Shown piece after piece: positions 1-8,159 of a stretch of DNA of 64,000 nucleotides. The DNA lies in the NCBI GenBank assembly GCA_044464765.1, contig JBIQKZ010000001.1, positions 124,001 through 188,000 on the forward strand, written 5' to 3'. The translations under genes were made by a program, and so were the position numbers. Position 1 is the first letter of the stretch, and each line of letters opens with the position of its first letter. The notes beneath the pieces were generated by a model. The model saw only the letters and a list, made by a program, of their open reading frames with translations, did no database searches and was not told where the DNA came from. Source of the stretch: JBIQKZ01 sp044464765. GTDB lineage: Bacteria; Pseudomonadota; Gammaproteobacteria; Burkholderiales; Burkholderiaceae_B.

Positions 1-337
1 GGTATTTTTGCGCCGAGCCGCCCTGCCGCAATTGCGCGCCCAGCGTGACATTGTCCAACGCGTTGCGCCAGCCAACCAGCCGGGGCGACTGGAACACAAA
101 GGCGATATCCCGCCAGGCTTCACTGGTGGCTTGCCCGCCAATGTGTATTCTTCCTGAAGAAGGCTCCAGAAGCCCGGCAATAAGCCGCAGCAACGTGGAT
201 TTTCCGCAACCCGAGGGCCCCAGGAGAAAGAAAAATTCGGATTCGGAAATCGCCAGCGACAGCGATTCATACAGGGAATGGCCGGCAATTTCCAGGCCGA
301 CCTGGTCGATGTCGATGTAGGAGTCGGGCGCGCCCAT
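1..337 (-). CDS. ABC transporter ATP-binding protein, SsuB/TauB type (partial, C-terminus beyond window)
   Basis: This is the first 112 or so residues of an ATPase that would energise a nitrate/sulfonate/taurine-type importer at the inner face of the cytoplasmic membrane. The Walker A motif GPSGCGKST is complete, followed by LLRLIAGLLEPSSGRI and the Q-loop FQSPRLVGWRNALDNV. The Q-loop with a nearby R-N-A-L-D-N-V is typical of the SsuB/TauB family. The ATG at 337-335 shares its A with the stop codon of the upstream NicX-like gene (TGATG), so the two are translationally coupled. The signature motif, Walker B and any permease or binding-protein genes lie outside the window. By association it probably imports the substrate of the dioxygenase operon; this is inferred. 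Confidence 0.9.
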   Translation of the reverse strand, partial: MGAPDSYIDIDQVGLEIAGHSLYESLSLAISESEFFFLLGPSGCGKSTLLRLIAGLLEPSSGRIHIGGQATSEAWRDIAFVFQSPRLVGWRNALDNVTLGAQLRQGGSAQKY

Positions 338-1383
338 CAGACGAGGTCTCCCACCAAGGTGCCGTTGTCGACGACGGTATGGTCGTCCAGGCGTACCGTG
401 CAATGGCGCATGGGGTAGTCGAAGTGACAGGCGGTGAAGCGGTTGGCGGTCTCGTTGGCCCCTGTGGAGAACAGAAAATTGCCGCCGAAGGCGCGTAATT
501 CCGTGCCGTTGGTGTCGCGCTTGTCGTACATGGCCAGCGCGTCCCAGCGCGCGGCCGTCGCCATGCCCCAGCCCACGTGGCTGACTGCATAGGCATTGGG
601 ATCCGACCAGCTTTCATAGTAGGCGCGCATAAGATCCGCATCCGTGCCTTTGCCTTCGATGGCGACGATGAAGTCGTTTTCGATCTGCAGGGTGACGGCT
701 GAATCAATATAGCGCTTGAAGGTAAGGTTGACGTCGCCCTGCGCCAGCACCACGGAGCCATTCACGCTGCCCTGTTTGGGAAAGCAGATGCATAAGCCGG
801 CCGGCCAATAGCCGAAACTGCCCGGCGTGTCGGCAATACCGGCGCTGCCGCGCCCTTGGGTGCCGGTCAGGTCGACCGATAGCCGAGTGCCGGCCTGGGA
901 GCTTACCGTCATTTGCGTTGCGTCGGTAATCATCTGCGCGCCCACGCGGCATTTCTTCTGCAATGCCCGCGTTGGCTTGATGCGCTCGAGGATCTCGGGA
1001 TGTTCGTTGCTGATCATGAAGATCCGTGCACCGTTCGACAAGATGGTGCGGGTTTCGACAGAGTGCAGCAGCCCTTCGACCGTGCAATCAACCACCATAT
1101 CGCAGGCGGCCAGCATGGTGACCACCTGGTCGAGCTCGCCCAGGGCCAGCGACGTGCCTGTGGAGCGCAAGGGGATGGCGCTTTGCGCGGGCGGGGTGGG
1201 CATGCGGACGTGGAACAAGCGAGCGCCCATCTGCGTCAGCGCCAGGTCGGCCAATTCCACCAATACAGGCCGGGATTGGGACTCTGACAAAATCGCCACG
1301 ACTTCGCCCGGTTGTACGTTGCACAGCCCGAAGACCTCGACAAAGTCGCGAATCCATTTTCCTTCGATGCGTTCGATCAACAT
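337..1383 (-). CDS. NicX-like 2,5-dihydroxypyridine 5,6-dioxygenase family protein
   Basis: A 348-residue protein of the M29-aminopeptidase-like family that includes NicX, the mononuclear-iron enzyme that opens 2,5-dihydroxypyridine to N-formylmaleamate. Shared landmarks are SHVGWG (His269), FGGNFLFSTGAN near 300 and CHFDYPMRHC (His320, Asp322). In order and spacing these match the iron ligands I recall for Pseudomonas NicX (His265, His318, Asp320). The stretch ADTPGSFGYWPAGL near 185-197 aligns with the NicX region ADEPGRWDHWPSG, but lacks its Asp-His pair and the Glu a few residues earlier, so substrate specificity could differ. The start overlaps the stop of the upstream hydrolase by 7 nt, and the stop overlaps the ABC ATPase start. 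The family is well supported; the exact substrate is not. Confidence 0.8.
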   Translation of the reverse strand: MLIERIEGKWIRDFVEVFGLCNVQPGEVVAILSESQSRPVLVELADLALTQMGARLFHVRMPTPPAQSAIPLRSTGTSLALGELDQVVTMLAACDMVVDCTVEGLLHSVETRTILSNGARIFMISNEHPEILERIKPTRALQKKCRVGAQMITDATQMTVSSQAGTRLSVDLTGTQGRGSAGIADTPGSFGYWPAGLCICFPKQGSVNGSVVLAQGDVNLTFKRYIDSAVTLQIENDFIVAIEGKGTDADLMRAYYESWSDPNAYAVSHVGWGMATAARWDALAMYDKRDTNGTELRAFGGNFLFSTGANETANRFTACHFDYPMRHCTVRLDDHTVVDNGTLVGDLV

Positions 1384-2207
1384 GGCTCAAGCTCCTGTTT
1401 CAGCCGCGCATACCAGGCATTGCCGGGGTCGGCGAGCTGCAAATGCGTATCAAAGTGCCCAGCCCCGGGCACGATCGCGCTGGAAACCCGGACGCCTTGC
1501 GCCGCCAGCGCATCGACCATGGCGTGCGATGAAGAAGACACCCTGGGAAAATCATTTTCGCCCCATAGGATATGAAAGGGAACCCTGTTGTTGTCGATGA
1601 ATCGTATCGGGCTGGCGTCGACATCTTGCGCTGGATGCGCCAGCACCATTTTGTAGACACGTTCTTCGCCGCTGCCCGGGCTGGGGTTGGCCGTATGCAG
1701 GTCGAAACGGCTGCTGACGGGAAAGCAACTGCGTATCCAGGGAAAGCCTCCGCGCAAGGTGGCCAGCGCCGCCAGGTGGCCGCCGGCCGAGTGTCCGGCG
1801 ACGACAATGCGGCCGCGGTCGTAGCCGCGTGGACCGGCCAACTCGTACACCGTGTGAAGGGCGGAGCAGACATCGTCGAACGCCGCCGGCCAGCGGTGTT
1901 TGGGCGCCAGCCGATAGGTGGCCGCGACAAAAACCGCTGGCAGGGCCGTGACGGCGGGCGCCATGAAACGCAGCCACTCCAGGCCGCCGTGTGTCCAGGC
2001 CCCGCCATGAAAGAAAACCACGACCGGCAGGTTCTTGCCTATTGCGGGTTCGTAGATTTCCATGTCCTGTCCCCGCACAGCGCCGTAGGAAAGGCACATG
2101 GCGGGATCAATGGCGGCGGCCTTGCCAAGCCGGGTCGCCGCACGCGCGTACGACACGGCTTCGGGCGTGGACATGGGGGGTTGTTCGTCGGGGGTTTCGG
2201 CATTCAT
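1377..2207 (-). CDS. Alpha/beta hydrolase, kynurenine-formamidase-like
   Basis: A 276-residue alpha/beta hydrolase with the oxyanion-hole motif HGGAW and the nucleophile elbow GHSAGG, as in kynurenine formamidase and BD-FAE-type esterases. A candidate acid is the Asp in WGENDFP and a candidate base is the His in PGAGHFD. It is the first gene of the minus-strand operon, directly before the NicX-like dioxygenase. NicX-type ring opening releases an N-formyl amide, so an aryl-formamidase-like enzyme is a reasonable deformylase, filling the role of NicD although it is not of the NicD sequence type. That role is inferred from context. The start is taken at the ATG at 2207; a second ATG at 2174 is possible, and longer readings run into the intergenic region. 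Confidence 0.8.
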   Translation of the reverse strand: MNAETPDEQPPMSTPEAVSYARAATRLGKAAAIDPAMCLSYGAVRGQDMEIYEPAIGKNLPVVVFFHGGAWTHGGLEWLRFMAPAVTALPAVFVAATYRLAPKHRWPAAFDDVCSALHTVYELAGPRGYDRGRIVVAGHSAGGHLAALATLRGGFPWIRSCFPVSSRFDLHTANPSPGSGEERVYKMVLAHPAQDVDASPIRFIDNNRVPFHILWGENDFPRVSSSSHAMVDALAAQGVRVSSAIVPGAGHFDTHLQLADPGNAWYARLKQELEPC

Positions 2208-2244
2208 GGCTTGAGTGTATGCAGGCTGGCTAGCCTTTGCCACT

Positions 2245-2261
2245 ATCCTTACGAATAGGAT
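2245..2261. promoter_or_regulatory. Short dyad in a divergent intergenic region
   Basis: ATCCT and AGGAT form 5-nt arms around a 7-nt spacer between the hydrolase operon (minus) and the dehydrogenase (plus). A second small dyad, AGGCT-GGCT-AGCCT, lies at 2223-2236. Either could bind a regulator such as the nearby LuxR-type protein, but the arms are short and this may be chance. Confidence 0.25.
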
Positions 2262-2339
2262 GGTGTGCGGGCCATGGACGCGAGGGCGGCTCGAGTGGTA
2301 ACTTGGCGCGATGCTTGATGGGTTGAACGGAGGATGGAA

Positions 2340-3179
2340 ATGACTATTGGTTTCGCAGGCTTGGGCCGGATGGGCAGGGAAATGGCGGTTAGGCTGCACG
2401 CGGCGGGGTTTTCCGTGACGGTCTGGAATCGCACCCCCCGGGCGGTGCCCGAAGGGCTGAAGATGGCCGCTTCCTTGCAGGACCTGGTCAAGGACAGTGA
2501 TGTGATTTTCAGCATGTTGCTGGACGATGCCGCCACCTTAGGGGTGCATAAGACGATGTTGGGGGGCGAGGCGCGCGGCAAGCTGTTTGTGGAAATGGGC
2601 ACGATGCAACTGGCGACGGTCAGGCAACTGGCGGCGATGGCCGATGCCGCCGGCGCGAGGTTTACCGATGCGCCCGTGGTCGGCACGGTGGCGCCAGCGG
2701 CGCAAGGCAAGTTGCTTGCCTTGGTGGGGGGCGACGCGGATACCGCCGCGCAGCTGACGCCCATGCTGAACGCGTTTTCACGCCGAGTGGTGCATTGCGG
2801 GCCCTTGGGCGCCGGCATGGCCATGAAGCACTGCGTCAACAACCTCATGAGTGTTTATTTTGCCGGGCTGGCCGAGGCAATCGGCGCGGGTGCTGCGGCG
2901 GGGCTGTCGCTGGACCAGATGCTGGATGTCATTCTGGACACGCCGGCTGCATTGCCAGCCTTGCCGCCCAAGCTAGACGTGATCAAAGGCGCGGAGCCGC
3001 CGGTGGCCTTCAGCATTGCGGGAGCGTGCAAGGACATGCGGGTTATTGCCGCCAGCGGCCAGGCCAACGGCCTGCCCATGCGGGTAACGGAAAGCGCCCT
3101 GGCGACGTTTGCCGAGATGGCGGACCAGGGTATGGCGGATAAGGATCTTGCCGTGGTGGTGCGGCGCTATCTAAGTTAA
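2340..3179 (+). CDS. Beta-hydroxyacid dehydrogenase family oxidoreductase (3-HIBADH / glyoxylate reductase type)
   Basis: A 279-residue NAD(P)-dependent dehydrogenase. The N-terminal Rossmann motif GFAGLGRMG (residues 4-12) is followed by VWNRT (28-32); an Arg at this place is usual in NADP(H)-preferring glyoxylate/succinic-semialdehyde reductases. The substrate loop DAPVVGTVAPA (110-120) and the catalytic lysine K163 with N167 (MAMKHCVNN) are intact. The ATG at 2340 is preferred over the one at 2334 because GGAGG at 2329-2333 is 6 nt upstream of it but abuts the earlier ATG. The gene stands alone and its last bases overlap the stop of the convergent LuxR-type gene. The physiological substrate cannot be read from sequence. 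Confidence 0.88.
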   Translation: MTIGFAGLGRMGREMAVRLHAAGFSVTVWNRTPRAVPEGLKMAASLQDLVKDSDVIFSMLLDDAATLGVHKTMLGGEARGKLFVEMGTMQLATVRQLAAMADAAGARFTDAPVVGTVAPAAQGKLLALVGGDADTAAQLTPMLNAFSRRVVHCGPLGAGMAMKHCVNNLMSVYFAGLAEAIGAGAAAGLSLDQMLDVILDTPAALPALPPKLDVIKGAEPPVAFSIAGACKDMRVIAASGQANGLPMRVTESALATFAEMADQGMADKDLAVVVRRYLS

Positions 3180-3905
3180 CCGCGCTCGATAGGCCAGGAC
3201 AATGACTTCGGCACGGCTGCCGGCCTTCAGCTTGCGCAAGATGGTCTTGACATGCAGCTTGATGGTGGCCAGTGATAAACCCAGTTGGCGTGCGATCAGC
3301 TTGTCGGGCATGGCTTCCAGCAGGCATTCCAGGACCTGCGTTTCGCGCGCGGTAAGCTGTGCGTCGGGAAAAGAATGGGTCGGGCACGCGTTGGCACATG
3401 CTTTTTCCAGCACAGGCCTGAAGCTATCCAGGGTTTGCAGCATGTCGGCGCTGAAATCGCCCAGGGCGGCATTGCGGCCAAGCCGCAGGCCCGCCACAAT
3501 TTGGTTGGCCGAGTTGCGCAGCAGGATTTCCACTTTGTGAACCACGCCGATGGGCAGCATGAACTCGCGGATGTAGATAGGGCTGATAGGATTGTTGTGA
3601 GGCAGGTTGCCCGGCGTAATAATGGATTGCCGTGTATGCAGGAAGTGACGCGGATGGAAAGGATCGTAGCGCCGGTAGGTGTCGCCGTAGGGCTTGATCC
3701 ATTTGGTTTCGCCGCCCAGTACGACATGTTCGCAGGGCTCGAGGTCGGGGCCGACCTCGTAGAAGCACCCCCGCGTGACAGGCACCAGGGCATTGGCCAG
3801 TTGCAGGATGTTCTGTTTGAAGTCGTGGTCCAGCCGGCTCATAGTCAATCGATAGGGTCGAGGTTGTGCAAGTCTATCGTAGGCGCTTTCTTCCCGCACG
3901 TCCAT
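3171..3905 (-). CDS. LuxR-family transcriptional regulator
   Basis: A 244-residue regulator with a C-terminal LuxR/FixJ-type helix-turn-helix from about residue 180: LTARETQVLECLLE, then IARQLGLSLATIKLHVKTIL. The N-terminal ~170 residues resemble no receiver or autoinducer domain that I recognise. There is no phospho-acceptor context, so it is probably a one-component regulator with an unknown ligand. The start at 3905 has no clear ribosome-binding site, and an ATG at 3842 (MSRLDHDFKQ) is a good alternative. The gene is convergent with the preceding dehydrogenase, overlapping by 9 bp, and divergent from the transglutaminase-like gene, which makes both it and the cyanophycin region possible targets. 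Confidence 0.85.
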   Translation of the reverse strand: MDVREESAYDRLAQPRPYRLTMSRLDHDFKQNILQLANALVPVTRGCFYEVGPDLEPCEHVVLGGETKWIKPYGDTYRRYDPFHPRHFLHTRQSIITPGNLPHNNPISPIYIREFMLPIGVVHKVEILLRNSANQIVAGLRLGRNAALGDFSADMLQTLDSFRPVLEKACANACPTHSFPDAQLTARETQVLECLLEAMPDKLIARQLGLSLATIKLHVKTILRKLKAGSRAEVIVLAYRARLT

Positions 3906-3987
3906 TGGCGTTAACGTGATGGCGGAACGCCTGCATCCGTGGGCCTGTATGGGCGCCTGGGTATTTCAACCGTAGTTTCGCGCACCG

Positions 3988-4016
3988 GTGAAAATTCCAC
4001 AAAATCCCGGTATGCT
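3988..4016 (+). promoter_or_regulatory. Possible sigma70-type promoter for the transglutaminase-like gene
   Basis: GTGAAA (3988-3993) and TATGCT (4011-4016) are separated by 17 nt and lie about 55 nt upstream of the start at 4070. The -10 element is good and the -35 element weak. AAGGA at about 4057-4061 gives a plausible ribosome-binding site. Confidence 0.35.
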
Positions 4017-4069
4017 GGGAACCATCAAGCAAACTTCCGGCTTCCGGGCCCTTCTCAAGGACGGCACCT

Positions 4070-5236
4070 ATGGCAGAAGCAACCCGCCCATTGCAATTGG
4101 ATTTCGGCGGCATCGAATTTTCGGGCCGCGCATCGCGCGAGCTCGGTTCGATCCAAAACCAATGCCTTAACTATCTGCAGTCGTTGGGCCTGGATAACTA
4201 CGTCGTCGTCAGTCGCAGGCAACGAGGCTACGGCCCGACCGTGCGCTTCCGGATCAGCGAGGCCTTTGCCCACGATTGGGCGCCAAGGTTCGACACCACG
4301 CGCCTATGCGACAAAATGGAACTGAACACGACCGACGAGCCGCGCGACCTTGAACGGGAAATCGTCCTGGCCATGCTGCTGGGCCCGGTGGTGTTCATGT
4401 ATCCCAGCTTCGACGAGTTGCGTTCGGCAGTGCGCATCCGCCGGAATATTGTGCTCAATAGCCGCAAGACGGCCTTGGCATTTGATACCGAGCACGCCGA
4501 GCGCCCCGACAACTACTGGACATATTCTGAAGCCACGGGGTTTGTGCTGAAACCGGGCGCATCCTTGATCGAGGCCCTGCAGGCGACCACCCAGCCCGAA
4601 GTCACCGGCACGCGCTATTCGTTCTCGTGTTATCGGGCCACTGAATACGTCTTGCTGCTAAGCATTGCTCAAGAGCTCGAGCACTGCAATCCACCCTTGT
4701 TGGAACGCGTGCAGAAGCAGTGGGAAAACCGGGCGATCATGTCGGCCGAGTTCCACGATGTATTCCTGACCGAGTATGGCTCCATGGCCGAACCGCTGCC
4801 GCTCAGGTATTACGTTCCAGGCGATCGCGTGTGGTTTCGCAATCCCGACGAGTTTTCGTCGGATGCGGAAGGCTATGAGGGGTCATGGGTCTTGTATCTG
4901 GGCAATGGGTTGTTCACCAATTTCTGGAAACACGATATGCCCTACACCCTAACGGCCAAGTGCATCGAGATTTTCCACTGGCGCAACGCCACGTATCGGG
5001 GCGACGACGGCAAACTGCGTGTCGACGACGAACAGGTCGACGAGCATGTTGCCCGCAGCCTGCAGAACCGCATCGAGCTACAGGAAATCCTGTCGCAGAT
5101 GCTGCGGTTACGCGAGCCGGCGGGCATGTATGGCAACGGCGGCTGCCTGGATGCAACACGGGAGCATGCCCAGTGGGTGTGCCCATCGACGTTCACGATG
5201 CGGGTTCCGCCCCTTTCGTCGCCGCCTGCCGGCTGA
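4070..5236 (+). CDS. Transglutaminase-like protein, Bacillus Tgl (protein-glutamine gamma-glutamyltransferase) family
   Basis: A 388-residue protein whose region 110-300 follows the Bacillus spore transglutaminase Tgl block by block. YPSFDELRSAVRIRRNIV (111-128) matches the Tgl segment with S-I-A-E-L-x-F-E-L-x-x-R-x-N-I-V. FSCYRATEYVLLL (185-197) matches FECATAIVII, placing the catalytic Cys at C187. PGDRVWFRNPD (250-260) with GYEGSWVLYLGNGLFTNF (268-285) matches Tgl's GDCLYFKNPE and GENVILLGEDKYFAHG. Tgl forms gamma-glutamyl-lysine crosslinks. Here the Glu preceding the catalytic Cys is Ser186, and about 85 N-terminal and 70 C-terminal residues are additional to the ~245-residue Bacillus enzyme. 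There is no signal peptide. It ends 11 nt from the convergent DUF1854 gene of the cyanophycin locus. Family assignment is fairly confident; activity is unproven. Confidence 0.75.
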   Translation: MAEATRPLQLDFGGIEFSGRASRELGSIQNQCLNYLQSLGLDNYVVVSRRQRGYGPTVRFRISEAFAHDWAPRFDTTRLCDKMELNTTDEPRDLEREIVLAMLLGPVVFMYPSFDELRSAVRIRRNIVLNSRKTALAFDTEHAERPDNYWTYSEATGFVLKPGASLIEALQATTQPEVTGTRYSFSCYRATEYVLLLSIAQELEHCNPPLLERVQKQWENRAIMSAEFHDVFLTEYGSMAEPLPLRYYVPGDRVWFRNPDEFSSDAEGYEGSWVLYLGNGLFTNFWKHDMPYTLTAKCIEIFHWRNATYRGDDGKLRVDDEQVDEHVARSLQNRIELQEILSQMLRLREPAGMYGNGGCLDATREHAQWVCPSTFTMRVPPLSSPPAG

Positions 5237-5246
5237 CGCTTGCCGC

Positions 5247-5714
5247 CTATAAAAAATGATCCAGCAAACGGCGGCTGGCCTTGCTCAAGGCAGATACGTC
5301 GCGTATCAGGTATTGCACTCCATGCACGTCGGTGATCAGCAGGGCGCCGGTGGAAAGACGCCGGATGTCTTCCTCGCCTTTCAGCGTCAGCGTTGTATCG
5401 CCGCGATCCGTCGTAACCTGCCAGTGGCTTGGAGTGGCATGACTCGAAACATGACGAATGGCATGTATTTCGGGCATGAACTCCCTGGCGGCCAGTTCCT
5501 CTTCGATCAGGCGGCGCGAGTACTCGGGAAGTGTTTTCAACGACTCCAGCCACATCAGTTCCTTGCCGTCCCGACTGATCAGTGCAATGCCTTCATCGGG
5601 TGCGGTCATGGGGAAGCTGCGTACCGGAGTGACAGGATGAACGGACTCTCCTTCATCCATCAACAATAGTTCGCCAAAGGCATCGCGTGTCAGCAGGCAG
5701 GTGGCAACACTCAT
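5247..5714 (-). CDS. DUF1854 family protein, cyanophycin-locus type
   Basis: A 155-residue soluble protein without signal peptide or membrane segment. It has the pattern of DUF1854 proteins that accompany cyanophycin genes in betaproteobacteria: a central HPVTPVRSFPMTAP followed by IALISRDGKELMWLESL, then a C-terminal VQYLIRDVSALSKASRRLLD. No enzymatic motif is visible. Its ATG overlaps the stop of the ABC exporter by 4 nt (ATGA), so it is translated from the exporter mRNA as the second gene. Its role is unknown; a regulatory or assembly partner of the exporter is the simplest inference. Confidence 0.78.
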   Translation of the reverse strand: MSVATCLLTRDAFGELLLMDEGESVHPVTPVRSFPMTAPDEGIALISRDGKELMWLESLKTLPEYSRRLIEEELAAREFMPEIHAIRHVSSHATPSHWQVTTDRGDTTLTLKGEEDIRRLSTGALLITDVHGVQYLIRDVSALSKASRRLLDHFL

Positions 5715-8029
5715 GTGGGGTCCTCGTCGGGCTCGCGGCCGGCTTGTCGTAGCGGCCCGGCGTAGTCCCGGTCGTTGAGTGGGTCGGACTCGTCGCCAGT
5801 CCAGGCTTCCTGGCGGGACGAGGGTTCCGCACCCTGCGCCTGGGCCAGATACAGTCGTGCGTAGGCGCCTTGGCGGGCCAATAGTTCGTCGTGGGGGCCA
5901 ACTTCCACGACGCGCCCCTTGTCCAGCACCACCAGGCGATCCGCCTTGTGCAGGGTGCTTAGCCGGTGCGCAATCGAAATTGTAGTGCGGCCGCGCACCA
6001 GGTTGTCCAGCGCTTTCTGTATCTCTTTTTCGGTGGCCGTGTCGACCGAGGAAGTGGCTTCATCCAGAATAAGAATGCGGGGGTCGATCAGCAGCGCCCG
6101 TGCAATGGAAATTCGCTGACGCTCGCCGCCCGACAGAGCCTGACCGCGCTCCCCCACCAGCGAGTCGTAGCCGTGCGGCAGACGCAGGATGAATTCGTGC
6201 GCATGAGCGGCGCGTGCGGCCGCCACGATGTCCTGGCGACTGGCGTTGGGCTTGCCGTAGGCAATGTTCTCGGCGATGGTGCCGAAGAACAGGAACGGTT
6301 CCTGCAGGACCAGGCCGATATTCGAGCGATAGTCGGCGATGGACACTCGGCGAATGTCCACGCCGTCGATGTAGATGGCGCCTTCGGTCACGTCGTAGAA
6401 ACGGCAGATCAGATTAACCAATGTGCTTTTGCCCGACCCGCTGTGGCCGACCAGGCCAATCATTTCGCCGGGCGCAATGGCCAGGTCGATGCCTCGGATG
6501 ACGGCTCGGTTGCCGTAGCGAAAACCGATGTTGCGCAGTTGCAGCCGGCCTTGCACGGTTGGCATCCGCACCGGGTTGGCAATCTCCGGCACGCTGGGCA
6601 CCTGGTCCAGTATGTCGAAAATGCGCTTGGCGCCGGCGGCGGCGTGCTGGGTAACAGAAACAATCCGGCTCATGCTGTCCAGCCGGATATAAAAGCGGCT
6701 GATATAGGCCAGGAACGCGGTTAGCACACCTACGGTAATGGTGTGCTGCGATACCAGCCAGATACCGAAGGCCCAGACCACCAGCAAGCCGATTTCGGTC
6801 AACAGAGTGACGGTTGGCGAAAAAAGCGCCCAAACCGTATTCACCTTGTCATTGACCGCCAGGTTGCGGTTGTTGGCTTCGCGGAAACGCGCCACTTCGC
6901 GCTTTTCCTGGGCGAACGCCTTGACGACGCGTATGCCGGGAATGGTGTCCGCCAGCACATTGGTCAGTTCCGACCAGACGCGATCGGCGCGCTCGAAACC
7001 GTGTCGCAGCCGGTCACGCACCAGGTGGATCATCCACACGATGAAAGGCAGGGGAAGCAGGGTGACGGCGGCCAGCCACGGATTGATGGAAAACAGGATG
7101 ACCGCCGTCATTACGATCATGAGGACGTCGGTGGCAAAGTCCAGTAGATGCAGCGACAGGAGTACGCAAATGCGATCCGATTCCGAGCCTATGCGCGACA
7201 TCAGATCGCCGGTGCGTTTGCCCCCAAAGTATTGCAGGGGCAGGGTTTGCAGGTGTTGGTAGGTTGCCGTGCGCAGATCCGCGCCGATGCGTTCGCTGAC
7301 CCACGCAAGAATATAGGTGCGGCCCCAGCTCAGCAGCCAGGCCAGCAGGGCGGATGCCAGCAGTCCCCCCAGGTACAGCGTGACCAGGTCGCGGTCGATG
7401 GCCTGGCCATTCTGGAAGGGAATCAGCACCTTGTCCATTAAAGGCATGGTCAGGTAGGGGGCGACCAGCGCGGCGGCCGTCGAGGCAAGGGTCAGAAAAA
7501 AGCCCGCCATGAGAGGCGTGCGGTAGGGTCGGGCAAAGCGCCAAAGCCTGAAAAGCGCCCAGGTGGATGCCGTTGGGGTAGAGGAGTGGACGGCGGCGGC
7601 CGGTGTTGCCGCGTCGTGGGGTTTTGGGAACGCCGCATGCTGACCGGACACCGCGACAGGCAGGCGCTGGAACTGTTCGACCACGCGAGAGGCGGCGGGG
7701 TTGCGCCCCAGGGTGTAGCGCCAGACGGCCAGACGGGCTTGGGCGTCATGCAGTTCAAGTTGGCCAACACCGCCATGATCGCGCTGGTTTAGCGACAGGT
7801 CGTGGGCAGGCGCCCAGGACCTCCATGCGCTTTGTCCGCAAGGCTGGCTGAGCAGCCGTTGATTTGTCACTGCCAGCAGGCCTAGCTCGAAGCGAAGGCG
7901 TTCATCCAGGTCGGTTTCCAGCCAGGCCAGCACCGTTTCGCCTGGCTGCAACTGGGCCTCCAGGGAGGCGGGCCAGGGCGCGACCATCGGTTCAGCCGGC
8001 AGTGTGTCGGCCTGGGGTTCAGAGTTCAT
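5711..8029 (-). CDS. ABC-type exporter (TMD-NBD half transporter) with extra N-terminal domain, cyanophycin-associated
   Basis: A 772-residue half-transporter of the MsbA/LmrA kind. Residues ~25-120 are a soluble domain (ETVLAWLETDLDERLRFELG, then LAVTNQRLL) absent from ordinary exporters. A six-helix transmembrane domain follows at ~155-450, then a nucleotide-binding domain with Walker A GHSGSGKST, Q-loop VLQEPFLF, signature LSGGERQRISIARAL, Walker B ILILDEATSSVD and the H-loop AHRLST. All ATPase motifs are intact. The ATG at 8029 is preferred to an upstream TTG. It is transcribed away from cphA' and coupled to DUF1854. It could move a peptide, amino acid or lipid substrate linked to cyanophycin metabolism, but nothing in the sequence identifies the cargo. 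Confidence 0.88.
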   Translation of the reverse strand: MNSEPQADTLPAEPMVAPWPASLEAQLQPGETVLAWLETDLDERLRFELGLLAVTNQRLLSQPCGQSAWRSWAPAHDLSLNQRDHGGVGQLELHDAQARLAVWRYTLGRNPAASRVVEQFQRLPVAVSGQHAAFPKPHDAATPAAAVHSSTPTASTWALFRLWRFARPYRTPLMAGFFLTLASTAAALVAPYLTMPLMDKVLIPFQNGQAIDRDLVTLYLGGLLASALLAWLLSWGRTYILAWVSERIGADLRTATYQHLQTLPLQYFGGKRTGDLMSRIGSESDRICVLLSLHLLDFATDVLMIVMTAVILFSINPWLAAVTLLPLPFIVWMIHLVRDRLRHGFERADRVWSELTNVLADTIPGIRVVKAFAQEKREVARFREANNRNLAVNDKVNTVWALFSPTVTLLTEIGLLVVWAFGIWLVSQHTITVGVLTAFLAYISRFYIRLDSMSRIVSVTQHAAAGAKRIFDILDQVPSVPEIANPVRMPTVQGRLQLRNIGFRYGNRAVIRGIDLAIAPGEMIGLVGHSGSGKSTLVNLICRFYDVTEGAIYIDGVDIRRVSIADYRSNIGLVLQEPFLFFGTIAENIAYGKPNASRQDIVAAARAAHAHEFILRLPHGYDSLVGERGQALSGGERQRISIARALLIDPRILILDEATSSVDTATEKEIQKALDNLVRGRTTISIAHRLSTLHKADRLVVLDKGRVVEVGPHDELLARQGAYARLYLAQAQGAEPSSRQEAWTGDESDPLNDRDYAGPLRQAGREPDEDPT

Positions 8030-8050
8030 CAATTGCCTGATTCAAGTCGC

Positions 8051-8079
8051 TTGCTTTGCCTGCATTCTAGGAGTTTAAT
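8051..8079 (+). promoter_or_regulatory. Candidate sigma70 promoter for cphA'-cphA
   Basis: TTGCTT (8051-8056) and TTTAAT (8074-8079) are 17 nt apart in the 130-nt divergent region between the exporter and cphA', leaving a leader of about 75 nt. Spacing is ideal and both hexamers are partial matches. Confidence 0.4.
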
Positions 8080-8159
8080 GTGCTGTTTTTCATACAGGCA
8101 TCGCAATTTTCTTCCTATTGGCCACACTTGGCAAACCCAACCCCTGAACACGGCGCAAA

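Noticed and set aside
1..3179. A complete nicotinate (nic) degradation cluster
   Set aside because: Only a NicX-like dioxygenase and a possible deformylase are present; no nicA/B, nicC, nicE or nicF homologue is in this operon, so the pathway name is not justified.
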